Position numbers and translations under genes: made by a program. Below are positions 56,022 through 64,000 of a stretch of DNA of 64,000 bases, piece by piece. This stretch comes from Pedobacter arcticus A12 (GTDB taxonomy: Bacteria > Bacteroidota > Bacteroidia > Sphingobacteriales > Sphingobacteriaceae), in the NCBI RefSeq assembly GCF_000302595.1, contig NZ_JH947125.1, forward strand, positions 828,299 through 892,298, given 5' to 3'. Position 1 is the first letter of the stretch, and each line of letters starts with the position of its first letter. The notes under the pieces were generated by a model. The model was not told where the DNA came from, made no database searches, and saw nothing but the letters and a program-made list of their open reading frames with translations.

Positions 56022-57440
56022 ATGAAAGTAGAACAAATTTATACCGGATGTTTGGCAACAGCAACTTACTACATAGAAAGTAAGGGCGAAGCGGCGATTA
56101 TTGATCCGTTACGTGAGGTTTTGCCTTATATAGAGAAAGCGGAGAAAGCCCAAACCAAGATTAAGTATGTTTTTGAAACGCATTTCCATGCCGATTTTGT
56201 TTCGGGTCATGTGGATTTGGCTAAAAAAACAGGAGCTGAAATTGTGTATGGACCAACGGCGGTTACCGGTTTCGAAGCTCATATTGCTACAGATGGCGAG
56301 GAGTTTAAAATCGGAGACATCACCATTAAAGCTTTGCATACGCCGGGGCATACTTTAGAGTCCACAACTTATTTATGTTTGGATGAAAACAGAAAGCCTT
56401 ACTGTATTTTTACTGGCGACACTTTATTTATTGGCGATGTTGGTCGCCCGGATTTAGCACAGAAATCTGCTGATACAACGCCCGAAGCAATGGCTGGCAA
56501 CCTTTACGACTCGCTTAGGAGTAAAATTATGCCTTTGCCAAATGATGTTATCGTATATCCGGCTCATGGTGCAGGTTCTGCCTGTGGTAAAAACATGAGC
56601 AAGGAGACTTTTGATACTTTAGGAAACCAAAAAGAAACAAATTATGCTTTAAGCGATATTTCTAGAGACGAGTTTATCAAAGTATTAACCACCGATATTT
56701 TACCTCCACCACAGTATTTTCCGAAAAATGCGAAGATGAACAAAGAGGGAATTGAAACGATTGATGAGGTTTATGACAGAGGTTTGCATGCTTTAACTCC
56801 CAATGACTTTGAAATTGCTGCTAACCAAACTGGCGCATTGATTCTGGATGTACGTTCGCCAGCTGCTTTTGCTAAAGGCTTTATTCCTAATGCTGTTTTT
56901 ATTGGTTTAGATGGTCAGTTTGCGCCATGGGTTGGTGCTTTAATTGTTGATTTAAGTCAGCCAATTTTATTGGTTACTGATGAGGGTAGGGAAGAGGAAA
57001 CCGTAAAAAGGTTGGCTCGTGTTGGTTACGATTACACCATCGGTTACCTTAAAGGAGGCATAGACGCGTGGATAAAAGCCGGAAAAGAGATTGATACCGT
57101 GGAAACTATTGACGTGGAAGCATTTAAACAAAAAAGCGAAAAGGAAGAGTTACAGGTTTTAGATGTACGTAAACCAAGCGAATACGAAGCCGAGCATTTG
57201 GAGTTTACCTTAAACCGACCTTTAGATTTTATTAACCAGTGGACAAACGAGTTTGATAAAGACCAGCCTTACTATTTGCATTGTGCGGGTGGTTATCGCT
57301 CGATGATTTCGTCATCTATTTTGAAAGCTCGCGGTTATCATCACGTAATTAATGTGAATGGTGGTTTTGATGCATTAAAGAATGCAGGCTTTGAAACCAC
57401 AGACTTTGTGTGCCAATCTAAAAAAATGAAAGAGTCTTAG
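56022..57440 (+). CDS. Metallo-beta-lactamase-fold / double rhodanese protein (persulfide dioxygenase-like)
   Basis: A 472-residue cytoplasmic protein. Residues ~1-235 are an ETHE1/CstB-type dioxygenase domain, with metal ligands in THFHADFVSGH, HTPGHTLES, FTGDTLFIGDVGRPDL and PAHGAG. Residues ~260-350 form a first rhodanese domain without the active-site Cys (LLVTDEGREEET). Residues ~375-465 form a second with Cys in LHCAGGYRSM. Such proteins oxidise persulfide to sulfite and transfer sulfane sulfur. It lies between TauE/SafE and YeeE genes, matching sulfide detoxification. Confidence 0.9.
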   Translation: MKVEQIYTGCLATATYYIESKGEAAIIDPLREVLPYIEKAEKAQTKIKYVFETHFHADFVSGHVDLAKKTGAEIVYGPTAVTGFEAHIATDGEEFKIGDITIKALHTPGHTLESTTYLCLDENRKPYCIFTGDTLFIGDVGRPDLAQKSADTTPEAMAGNLYDSLRSKIMPLPNDVIVYPAHGAGSACGKNMSKETFDTLGNQKETNYALSDISRDEFIKVLTTDILPPPQYFPKNAKMNKEGIETIDEVYDRGLHALTPNDFEIAANQTGALILDVRSPAAFAKGFIPNAVFIGLDGQFAPWVGALIVDLSQPILLVTDEGREEETVKRLARVGYDYTIGYLKGGIDAWIKAGKEIDTVETIDVEAFKQKSEKEELQVLDVRKPSEYEAEHLEFTLNRPLDFINQWTNEFDKDQPYYLHCAGGYRSMISSSILKARGYHHVINVNGGFDALKNAGFETTDFVCQSKKMKES

Positions 57441-57546
57441 TTTATTAGGTGGCTAGTTTTAGGTAGTTGGTTTTTAGATGCTTTTAACTTTCCACTTTCC
57501 ACTTATTACTCCAAACCTATCACTTTTTACTTTTTTTTGAAAAAAT

Positions 57547-58116
57547 ATGTTAGAAATCATCAAACAACCTTGGCCCTGGTATGTGGCAGGGGTTTTAATA
57601 GGTTTAATTGTACCAGCTTTATTATTAATTGGCAATAAACCTTTCGGTATATCTTCATCCTTAAGGCACATGTGTGCTGCTTGTTTGCCTGCAAAGCTTC
57701 CGTTTTTTAGTTATAACTGGAAAAAAGAAGTTTGGAACCTATTTTTTGTGGCAGGTATTTTAGTGGGTGGATTTATCGCAACGGTTTACCTATCAAACGG
57801 AGAACCTGTGCAAATTGCAGCATCTACTAAAGCGCAATTAATTGCTTTGGGTGTAAAAGATTTCAGCGGATTAATGCCCAGCGATATTTTCGGAACCGCT
57901 CAGATATTTAGTTTAAAAGGATTAATATTTTTAGTGTTTGGTGGTTTTATGGTGGGTTTTGGTACCCGATACGCTGGTGGCTGCACCTCTGGCCATTCTA
58001 TCATGGGCTTAGCAAACTTGCAATTACCATCTTTAATTGCAACCATCTGTTTTATGATAGGTGGCTTTATTTCAACTTGGGTTTTATTGCCTATCATTTT
58101 TAAGTTAATAGGATAA
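57547..58116 (+). CDS. YeeE/YedE-family thiosulfate transporter, first half
   Basis: A 189-residue membrane protein with four to five helices. The family's conserved Cys lies in RYAGGCTSGHSIMGLANLQ. In TsuA-type proteins such Cys residues contact thiosulfate. A full transporter has two homologous halves, here encoded by this gene and the next. Its stop and the next start share one base (TAATG), so the halves are translationally coupled. It probably imports thiosulfate or sulfane sulfur. Confidence 0.9.
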   Translation: MLEIIKQPWPWYVAGVLIGLIVPALLLIGNKPFGISSSLRHMCAACLPAKLPFFSYNWKKEVWNLFFVAGILVGGFIATVYLSNGEPVQIAASTKAQLIALGVKDFSGLMPSDIFGTAQIFSLKGLIFLVFGGFMVGFGTRYAGGCTSGHSIMGLANLQLPSLIATICFMIGGFISTWVLLPIIFKLIG

Positions 58117-58595
58117 TGGATATAAAAGATAAATATGATGCTGAGTTTGACTCAAGCAACGACAACAATCAGCCAATAAGTTTCTTTGCCAATATTAAAT
58201 ACTTACTTGTAGGGATTTTCTTTGGGATTGTTTTTGTAAAAGCAGAAATTGTTTCTTGGTTTCGTATTCAGGAGATGTTCCGACTTTCTGCTTTCCACAT
58301 GTATGGCGTTATCGGGACGGCAGTTATTGTAGGAATGATTTCCATATACCTAATCAAAAAATTTAATGTTAAAACTTTGTCTGGAGAAAAAGTGGTGCTA
58401 CAGCCGAAAAGTTTCCATAAAGGTCAAATTTATGGGGGTTTAATCTTTGGATTGGGCTGGGCAATTACCGGCGCTTGCCCCGGACCTTTATTTGCACAGA
58501 TAGGTGGCGGTTTTTTAGCGGTAATTATTACTCTGTTAAGTGCAATTGCCGGAACATGGGTTTATGGAAAGTTTATGGAAAAGTTACCGCATTAG
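58116..58595 (+). CDS. YeeE/YedE-family transporter, second half (DUF6691-like)
   Basis: A 159-residue membrane protein with about four helices and the second half-signature GLGWAITGACPGPLFAQIGGG, including the conserved Cys. An acidic N-terminus (DAEFDSSNDNNQ) precedes the first helix. It starts within the stop of the first half and ends the plus-strand sulfur operon, followed by a hairpin at 58645. Confidence 0.9.
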   Translation: MDIKDKYDAEFDSSNDNNQPISFFANIKYLLVGIFFGIVFVKAEIVSWFRIQEMFRLSAFHMYGVIGTAVIVGMISIYLIKKFNVKTLSGEKVVLQPKSFHKGQIYGGLIFGLGWAITGACPGPLFAQIGGGFLAVIITLLSAIAGTWVYGKFMEKLPH

Positions 58596-58644
58596 GTTAA
58601 AATGAAGTAAACTATTTTGAAATCTTTTTTCTGAAAAGGAGGAA

Positions 58645-58681
58645 AGCAAGGTCTTTAAATAACAATAATAAAGACCTTGCT
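58645..58681. terminator. Hairpin between convergent genes
   Basis: A perfect 12-bp stem, AGCAAGGTCTTT / AAAGACCTTGCT, with a 13-base loop sits between the convergent YeeE and AhpD-like genes. T-runs are weak, so bidirectional termination is likely but not certain. Confidence 0.65.
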
Positions 58682-58688
58682 AAAACAT

Positions 58689-59129
58689 TTAATCCTCTGG
58701 TTGCAAATGCGTAGCAATCGCAATTCTGTTCCAAGCGTTTATTGCAACAATGCACATGATAATTTCAGAAATCTGTTGCTCCGAAAATATTTTCAGACCG
58801 GCCTCATAAGTTTTATCAGACAAACCACCTTGGCTAATCAACGTAACTTCTTCCGTAAAGGCTAAAATTATGTGTTCTCTTTCGCTAAAAAGCGAAGTTT
58901 CTTTCCAAGCGTTTAGTAGATAAATCCTTTTTTCTGTTTCTCCAATTTTTCTGGCATCTCTGGTGTGCATGTTTAAACAAAAAGCACAAGCGTTAATTTG
59001 CGATGCTCTAATTTTAATCAGTTCTTTTTCAATTGGAGATAAAGAAATATGATGTAGTGCTTTTTCTAGGCTGATTAATGCGGTGTACGCATTGGGCTGA
59101 AGTTCAGCCATATTCATTCTTGCTTTCAT
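58689..59129 (-). CDS. AhpD-like carboxymuconolactone decarboxylase-family protein
   Basis: A 146-residue protein with the alkylhydroperoxidase-type redox motif NACAFCLNMHTRDARK (CxxC and His) and a second helix pair ending IVAINAWNRIAIATHLQ. Members act in thiol-dependent peroxide or electrophile detoxification. It is 69 bases downstream of a Crp/Fnr-family gene on the same strand and likely co-transcribed. It is distinct from the arsenosugar-associated member at 53508. Confidence 0.87.
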   Translation of the reverse strand: MKARMNMAELQPNAYTALISLEKALHHISLSPIEKELIKIRASQINACAFCLNMHTRDARKIGETEKRIYLLNAWKETSLFSEREHIILAFTEEVTLISQGGLSDKTYEAGLKIFSEQQISEIIMCIVAINAWNRIAIATHLQPED

Positions 59130-59198
59130 TTTTTTATGATTTGATGAAACAAATTTAAAGCTTTGTGAATCCCAATTACTTAAGCTGGTTTAAGAAAT

Positions 59199-59771
59199 TT
59201 ATTGACTCAGCTTTTTTCTGAGTTCGCTTAAATATTCTGGGGTAAAACCTAGGTACGATGCCAGCATGTATTGCGGTATGCGCTGTACAAAAGCAGGAAA
59301 ACTGTTGGTGAAATGCAGATAACTTTCTTCTTTGGAATAACCGTATAAAAATTTCAAGCGGTTTTGGCTGGCGGCGTAAGCGATTTGCAAAACCTTTCTA
59401 AAATATTTTTCTAAAGTAGGGATTTCTGTTAATAGCTTATCCTGTTCATTTCTCGCTATCGCGATAATAGTGCAGTCTTCAACCGCCTGGATATAAAATT
59501 GCGCAGGTGAGCTGTTATTAAAGCTCATATAGTCCGTTAGCCACCAATTTTCTAAAGCAAACTGGATAATTTGCTCACTCCCTTTTTCGTTAATAAAATA
59601 AAGTCTTAAACATCCTTTTTCTACAAAATAGTTTGCTCGGCAAATCTCACCTTCTTTAAGCAGTAAATCTTTTTTCTTGATGCTGATTGTTTTCGTAGCC
59701 GATTTTAGCGTCTCTATTTCGGGTTGGCTAATGGTGGTAAACTTGTTAATGTGCTTGATAAAGTTGTCCAT
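59199..59771 (-). CDS. Crp/Fnr-family regulator
   Basis: A 190-residue protein. The cyclic-nucleotide-binding-like domain spans residues ~25-115 (KKDLLLKEGEICRANYFVEK, GCLRLYFINEKGSEQIIQFA). The C-terminal helix-turn-helix is short (QYMLASYLGFTPEYLSELRK). No cysteine cluster for an Fe-S sensor is present. It sits between an AhpD-like gene and an MFS exporter gene on the same strand and may control one of them. Confidence 0.85.
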   Translation of the reverse strand: MDNFIKHINKFTTISQPEIETLKSATKTISIKKKDLLLKEGEICRANYFVEKGCLRLYFINEKGSEQIIQFALENWWLTDYMSFNNSSPAQFYIQAVEDCTIIAIARNEQDKLLTEIPTLEKYFRKVLQIAYAASQNRLKFLYGYSKEESYLHFTNSFPAFVQRIPQYMLASYLGFTPEYLSELRKKLSQ

Positions 59772-59819
59772 TTTTTTGTTTCTGATTTATCAATCATTTC
59801 GGAAGCTTAAAAATACAAA

Positions 59820-61049
59820 TTAATGCATTACAAAGCTTTCTGCGGAATTATCAATCTCTTTCATTTCTGTAATGTTTTTTCTTCCTAACAAAAGTACCAA
59901 TAACGCAATAAGGGAAGTAGCGCTCATTACAACCGTCATCGGTATGGCAGATGCACTATCCAATAACCCAATTGCCAATGAAGCTAAAGCACCAGCCCCC
60001 AATTGTATAGCGCCCATTAAAGAAGAAGCCGTTCCTGCGTTATCAGAAAAAGGAGCAAGAGAAAGTGCCACGCCATTTGGATTGGCAATACCGATACAGC
60101 ACAGAAAAAGGAAAAGCATAATGGTGGTTTCGTACAAACCAAACCAATTAAAAAATGTGCCTATTACAAAAATAACAGCAATAGTCAATTGCGAAGCTAG
60201 TGCAACAGGGATAATTTGCTCGCTCCTAAACTTCTTTAACAAAATATTGTTCACTTGGCTTGCGCCGATAAAACCAACAGAAAGAATTGCGAAGATCCAT
60301 CCATAGGTAGTTTCGCTCACTTCGTAAATATCCATATAAACCAATGGCGAGCTAGAGATGTAAGCAAATAATCCCGAAAAGGAAAAAGCTCCAGCAAATG
60401 TATAGGTGTAAAACTGGGGATTAACCAAAACTTCTTTAAAACCATTTAAAATAGGTTTTGGCTTCAAGGATAAACTAGGATTGCCCTTAAACCCTTCTGG
60501 TAAAAAGAAAAACACCACTACAAAAATTGCTATAGCTATAATCGCCAAGGCGTAAAATACCGATTGCCAGCCTAAACTTGCTGTGAGGTAGCCTCCAGCA
60601 GTAGGTGCAATCATTGGAGAAGCACCAACCACCAACATCAATAAAGCAAAAATCTTTGCATTTTCTTTCACCGGAAAAAAGTCTCTCACCATAGCCATTG
60701 CTGCAACTGCAGCGGCACAACTTCCAATGGCCTGTACAAAACGTAAGGCAATCAATGATTCTATATGATGAGATTGTGCACAACCTATCGAAGCTAGAAT
60801 ATAAACTGCTAAACCAATGTATAAAGGTTTTTTTCTTCCGAATTTATCTAAAAGTGGGCCGTATAAAAGCTGACCTAGCGATATACCTACAAAGAAACTA
60901 GCAAGAGATAAGGAAACCTGGTTAATGGTGGTATTTAAATCTTTAGCAATTGCTGGGAAACCCGGCAAATACATATCTATAGAAAAAGGCCCAAGTGTGG
61001 TGAGTGTTCCTAATATTAAAACCAGAAATATATGCCTTTTACGCGTCAT
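59820..61049 (-). CDS. Bcr/CflA-family drug efflux MFS transporter
   Basis: A 409-residue inner-membrane protein with about 12 helices. Family motifs are GPFSIDMYLPGFPAIAKDLN, GPLLDKFGRKKPLYIGLAVY (MFS motif A region) and ALRFVQAIGSCAAAVAAMAM. Members export bicyclomycin, chloramphenicol, sulfonamides and related compounds. It is 48 bases upstream of the Crp/Fnr gene and possibly one operon with it. A loss of drug specificity cannot be judged from sequence. Confidence 0.9.
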   Translation of the reverse strand: MTRKRHIFLVLILGTLTTLGPFSIDMYLPGFPAIAKDLNTTINQVSLSLASFFVGISLGQLLYGPLLDKFGRKKPLYIGLAVYILASIGCAQSHHIESLIALRFVQAIGSCAAAVAAMAMVRDFFPVKENAKIFALLMLVVGASPMIAPTAGGYLTASLGWQSVFYALAIIAIAIFVVVFFFLPEGFKGNPSLSLKPKPILNGFKEVLVNPQFYTYTFAGAFSFSGLFAYISSSPLVYMDIYEVSETTYGWIFAILSVGFIGASQVNNILLKKFRSEQIIPVALASQLTIAVIFVIGTFFNWFGLYETTIMLFLFLCCIGIANPNGVALSLAPFSDNAGTASSLMGAIQLGAGALASLAIGLLDSASAIPMTVVMSATSLIALLVLLLGRKNITEMKEIDNSAESFVMH

Positions 61050-61196
61050 GGATTTTGTTTACTTATAAAAAATAAGGTGCAAAGATGCGCTTTTCTGCTT
61101 TTGCTTTTTGTGGGAATAGGGTAAAGATTTTGTTTCCGGATTTTCGACTTAGTTTAACGAACGCATTATTTTACTTTTGATAAAACGGAAAGCGAT

Positions 61197-61226
61197 AAAA
61201 ACGCTCGTTTAAAGTCGAGCGCTTTT
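61197..61226 (-). terminator. Terminator after the LLM oxidoreductase gene
   Basis: The stem CGCTCG / CGAGCG is flanked by A- and T-runs on its two sides, 8 bases beyond the stop of the gene ending at 61234. On the minus strand it ends in TTTTT. Confidence 0.75.
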
Positions 61227-61233
61227 GATGGAA

Positions 61234-62271
61234 TTAAGATTTTGCTTTCAAAGCCTCTCTAACTTTCGGTGCAATTTTATCTCCAAATATTTCTATAGAT
61301 CTCATCATCTCTTTGTGTGACGGACCGCCAACATCCATATGTGCGGAGAAACGTGTTAAGCCAAAAAGTTCTTCCATCTGTAAAATTTTATCTATCGCCT
61401 CGTTTGCATCGCCAATTATTAATGCGCCTTCATTGCTTCTGCCATGTGTAAATTGGTTTTTTTGATAAGGAGGCCATCCTCTTGATGCCCCAACTCTGTC
61501 CATTTGCGATGAATATAATGGGTAATAATAAGCTGCAACGGTTTTACTATCCTCGCCAAAAAAAGAATGCATATGCACTCCAATCTGCATTTTTTGCTCA
61601 TCATGGCCGTAATGTTTGTAAACATCTCTGTAATATTTGAACAGCGGTTTAAACTGTGCTGGGCTTCCGCCAATGATGGCAAAGATAACTGGTAAACCCA
61701 ATCTTGCTGCTCGTTCAACAGATTCTGGTGTGCCACCAACAGCAATCCAGATGCTTAAATGATCGTTTAAGGCTCTGGGTAAAACATGTTGGTTATTTAA
61801 GGCTGGACGGAATTTTCCGCTCCAAGTTATCGGGTTTTCCTTATTTATTTTTAGCAGTAAGTCTAGTTTTTCTACAAAAAGCTCACTATAATCATCAAGC
61901 TTTTGTCCGTATAACGGAAAAGATTCGATAAAACTTCCTCTTCCCGCGGTAAGCTCAACTCTGCCGTTAGAAATTAAATCAATAGTTGCAAAACTTTGGT
62001 ATAGTTTAACCGGGTCTGCAGAACTTAACACAGAAACTGCACTACCTAGTTTGATGGTTTTGGTAACTGTGGATGCTGCGGCCAAAACAATTTCAGGAAC
62101 AGATACGGCATAATCTGGTCGGTGATGCTCACCGATACCAAAAAAATCAACCCCTAATTGGTCCATTAGCTTAATTTCTTCAATAATCTCTTGTAGTCTG
62201 TCTTTTGCTGGCTGAATTTTCCCTGCCTTGTTGTGTTGCAGGTCGCCAAACATTCCAATACCTAGTTCCAT
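61234..62271 (-). CDS. LLM-class flavin-dependent oxidoreductase
   Basis: A 345-residue bacterial-luciferase-like TIM-barrel protein. Segments are LGVDFFGIGEHHRPDYAVSV (flavin pocket His), VTKTIKLGSAVSVLSSADPV, and RVELTAGRGSFIESFPLYG. These enzymes use FMNH2 or F420 for monooxygenation or related reactions. It stands alone between the MFS and lipoprotein genes. The substrate is unknown. Confidence 0.88.
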   Translation of the reverse strand: MELGIGMFGDLQHNKAGKIQPAKDRLQEIIEEIKLMDQLGVDFFGIGEHHRPDYAVSVPEIVLAAASTVTKTIKLGSAVSVLSSADPVKLYQSFATIDLISNGRVELTAGRGSFIESFPLYGQKLDDYSELFVEKLDLLLKINKENPITWSGKFRPALNNQHVLPRALNDHLSIWIAVGGTPESVERAARLGLPVIFAIIGGSPAQFKPLFKYYRDVYKHYGHDEQKMQIGVHMHSFFGEDSKTVAAYYYPLYSSQMDRVGASRGWPPYQKNQFTHGRSNEGALIIGDANEAIDKILQMEELFGLTRFSAHMDVGGPSHKEMMRSIEIFGDKIAPKVREALKAKS

Positions 62272-62360
62272 AAATCGATTTTGAATTACAAATATAATGG
62301 TGTTTAACCATCTATTTTTTAATACGGATGTAAAATTCGTCGGAAAAAGTTTTTTTAAAC

Positions 62361-62397
62361 AAAAAAAGCTACCTCTTTTAATGTTGAGGTAGCTTTT
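62361..62397 (-). terminator. Terminator after the small lipoprotein gene
   Basis: A perfect 12-bp stem, AAAAGCTACCTC / GAGGTAGCTTTT, with a 10-base loop lies 19 bases beyond the stop of the minus-strand gene at 62416. On the minus strand it is followed by T residues. Confidence 0.8.
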
Positions 62398-62415
62398 AAA
62401 TTAATTAAATTTTTG

Positions 62416-62793
62416 TTATCGGCTACAATCGGCCGTCCAAACTTCGCCATCTTTAGTAAAGGCAATTTTTAACGTACTTTCATTAATCCTGATATATTTT
62501 GATTCATCTGAACCAACAGAAATAGCTGTGTTTGCATCTTTTTCAAATTTAACGCCGTTCAGATTAGGGATACCGTCAGAAAACTGGAAGTTGTAATCGT
62601 TTCCAGTTTTTATCACCGTAACCTTTCCGTTTTCTATTGTTTTTGAATCACCACCGTTTTTGTTGTAACTGATACTCCCCTTGTAAGTACCTACAAATAA
62701 ATCGTTGTTTGCAGGGTCATCATCTTTACTACAAGCAGTAAAAACTGCGGTCATCATAAATAGCATTAAGGTTAATTTCAATAAGTTTTTCAT
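62416..62793 (-). CDS. Small lipoprotein of unknown function
   Basis: I use the ATG at 62793 (125 residues, MKNLLKLTLMLFMMTAVFTA before Cys21 of the lipobox); an upstream in-frame ATG at 62841 would spoil the signal peptide. The mature part starts SKDDDPANNDLFVGTYKGSI, a short beta-rich domain reminiscent of lipocalin-like lipoproteins of this phylum, with internal FQFSDGIPNLNGV. I do not recognise a function. It has its own terminator. Confidence 0.7.
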   Translation of the reverse strand: MKNLLKLTLMLFMMTAVFTACSKDDDPANNDLFVGTYKGSISYNKNGGDSKTIENGKVTVIKTGNDYNFQFSDGIPNLNGVKFEKDANTAISVGSDESKYIRINESTLKIAFTKDGEVWTADCSR

Positions 62794-63014
62794 GTCTTTT
62801 TGTTTTATTAATAAGTAAATAGTTCGGGGAGAAATATGCAATTAGTGTTCCAAACCCCAAAATGGACTTGTTTTTTACAGAATATCGGCTTTGCTAGTGA
62901 ATTAAAATGCTGTTAGCTAATGTGTTTGATTTTATTTTTTTGATGCAAATGCAATTTGTTAGGCGTAAATTTTGTTTAATAATATTCTAATTGTGAAACC
63001 AGTAAGAGTTGTTT

Positions 63015-63521
63015 ATGTCCAAGGCTTTGTATAAAAATCCATACGAAACTATAAAAGTTCCACGCTTTGAAGAATCAGAGGGGTTTTATACTACAAAAAA
63101 GCGTAGCAGAAACATGAGTAAGATTAGGGCGAAGGACAGTAAACCGGAGTTAGTTTTTAGAAAAGCTTTATGGAAACAGAATATTCGCTATCGCACCCAT
63201 GTAAAAACATTACCGGGTACGCCCGATCTAGCTATCACCAAATACAAATTAGCGATTTTTGTTGATGGTATTTTTTGGCATGGCTACCAATGGGATAAAC
63301 GGAAAAATCAGATTAAAACAAACCGTAATTTTTGGATCCCGAAAATTGAACGCAATATGCAACGAGATAGGGAAAACCGCGAAGCTTTAGAAAGTAAAGG
63401 CTACACGGTTATGCGGTTTTGGGAGCATGAAATTAAACAGAGTTTACAAGCCTGCATTAATCAAGTGGAACTGTATATAGAAACTGCTAAATCAGTTAAA
63501 ATCCCAGTCTCTTTAGGCTAG
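63015..63521 (+). CDS. vsr: Very-short-patch repair endonuclease (Vsr-type)
   Basis: I use the ATG at 63015 (168 residues); a TTG lies 6 bases before it. The N-terminal RSRNMSKIRAKDSKPELVFR and catalytic-core TLPGTPDLAITKYKLAIFVD, with Asp in GTPDL, then GIFWHGYQWDKRKNQIKTNR, are typical of Vsr. The enzyme nicks T:G mismatches made by deamination of 5-methylcytosine, and its gene usually sits next to a cytosine methyltransferase gene. None is present in the 1 kb to its left, and the right side is cut by the window edge. Confidence 0.88.
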   Translation: MSKALYKNPYETIKVPRFEESEGFYTTKKRSRNMSKIRAKDSKPELVFRKALWKQNIRYRTHVKTLPGTPDLAITKYKLAIFVDGIFWHGYQWDKRKNQIKTNRNFWIPKIERNMQRDRENREALESKGYTVMRFWEHEIKQSLQACINQVELYIETAKSVKIPVSLG

Positions 63522-63526
63522 GTAAT

Positions 63527-63657
63527 GAGTGAAGGATAGAATGAATGAGTGAATGATAGAATGAGTGAATGAATCAGTTGCTTTAGTTAATCGCTTGCTT
63601 AGCATTCAATCCTTCACTCATTCACTCCTTCAAAATTAATCTATTCAATCCTTCAAA
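63527..63657. repeat. Cluster of GAATGAGTGA-type direct and inverted repeats
   Basis: Between vsr and the next gene, the words GAATGAGTGAATGA, GAGTGAATGATAGA and their inverse TTCACTCATTCACTCC recur in about 130 bases, and a second CAATCCTTCAAAATT copy follows. They can form long imperfect hairpins. It looks like a dispersed intergenic repeat. Confidence 0.6.
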
Positions 63658-63658
63658 A

Positions 63659-64000
63659 TTATCCAACCGTCATCCCGTTTTTTATCTCCATCAACTTAAG
63701 CTCAAATTCCTTTAAGTTATTTATAAAATCTGCTTTAGAGATATTGTTCAATTTCAGAAAATCAGAAGCTAAATCTCTGTAATAGTTTATGCCGTTCTGT
63801 AGTTGATTTACAAAATTATTGATGCTTTTCTCCTTTTTAGCATTCATAATCTGCAAGTTCGTTTCGATATCTTTTTTTAGATATTCGATATATAGCTTCA
63901 ACTCGTTTATAAACATGTGCGGTCTTTTAACACCTTCTAATAAATTCACCTTGCCGTAAATATGGTTAACCATTTGTTCTAAGCTGTAGGTGCCATTAAA
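63659..64000 (-). CDS. Hypothetical protein (partial at the window edge)
   Basis: An ATG at 63973 gives 104 residues, but the frame is open and protein-like up to the edge (GTYSLEQMVNHIYGKVNLLE), so the start probably lies outside. The sequence is charged and helical (LYIEYLKKDIETNLQIMNAK, FINNLKEFELKLMEIKNG), suggesting a coiled coil. No family is recognised and no motif is seen. Confidence 0.5.
   Translation of the reverse strand, partial: FNGTYSLEQMVNHIYGKVNLLEGVKRPHMFINELKLYIEYLKKDIETNLQIMNAKKEKSINNFVNQLQNGINYYRDLASDFLKLNNISKADFINNLKEFELKLMEIKNGMTVG

Overview
The window looks like chromosomal DNA from a Bacteroidota bacterium, most likely family Sphingobacteriaceae (Pedobacter-like). The evidence is AT-rich DNA, SusC/SusD pairs, lipoprotein-type glycoside hydrolases, C-terminal type IX secretion (T9SS) sorting domains, and promoters resembling the Bacteroidota TTTG-N19-TAnnTTTG consensus. 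This is inferred from gene content; there is no rRNA gene to place it.

Positions 1-44.5 kb form a large polysaccharide utilisation region aimed at mannose-containing, probably also rhamnose-containing and acetylated, glycans. It holds the end of a GH38 alpha-mannosidase, two GH92 alpha-mannosidases, a lipoprotein GH130 mannoside-active enzyme, two GH78-like rhamnosidases, an SGNH hydrolase, a sialate-O-acetylesterase-type enzyme, two ROK sugar kinases, a FucP-type sugar permease, and a SusD-(two small lipoproteins)-SusC-SusD-SusC operon. It also holds two RICIN/propeller lipoproteins of unknown activity, several T9SS cargo proteins, a LacI and a GntR regulator. An AT-rich sterol-desaturase/Lnt-like gene pair and an Lgt gene are embedded in it. 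A near-palindromic motif, core GCTAAAWCGTTTTA, occurs at nine places, nearly all in promoter regions, including those around the LacI gene. I read it as the operator that ties the region into one regulon. A decayed esterase gene lies at 5.7-6.5 kb.

Positions 45-51.9 kb are metabolic and stress genes: lutABC (L-lactate oxidation), a divergent HxlR/nitroreductase pair, a divergent MerR/NAD(P)-binding pair, an integrase remnant beside tRNA-Ser(GGA), and a HAD hydrolase. A gene-free stretch (51.9-52.4 kb) holds a GC-rich element, a GTTA microsatellite and a coding fragment.

Positions 52.4-58.6 kb combine an arsenosugar biosynthesis operon (minus strand: glycosyltransferase, peroxidase-like protein, ArsS) with a divergent sulfur operon (ArsR-family regulator, TauE/SafE exporter, MBL-rhodanese persulfide dioxygenase-like protein, split YeeE/YedE transporter). 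The ArsR protein has cysteines placed like those of persulfide sensors, and a perfect inverted repeat sits between the two operons.

Positions 58.6-64 kb hold ordinary genes: an AhpD-like protein, a Crp/Fnr regulator, a Bcr/CflA-type MFS exporter, an LLM-class oxidoreductase, a small lipoprotein, a Vsr-type endonuclease, and a partial gene running off the right edge. No CRISPR array, intact insertion sequence, rRNA or prophage was seen.
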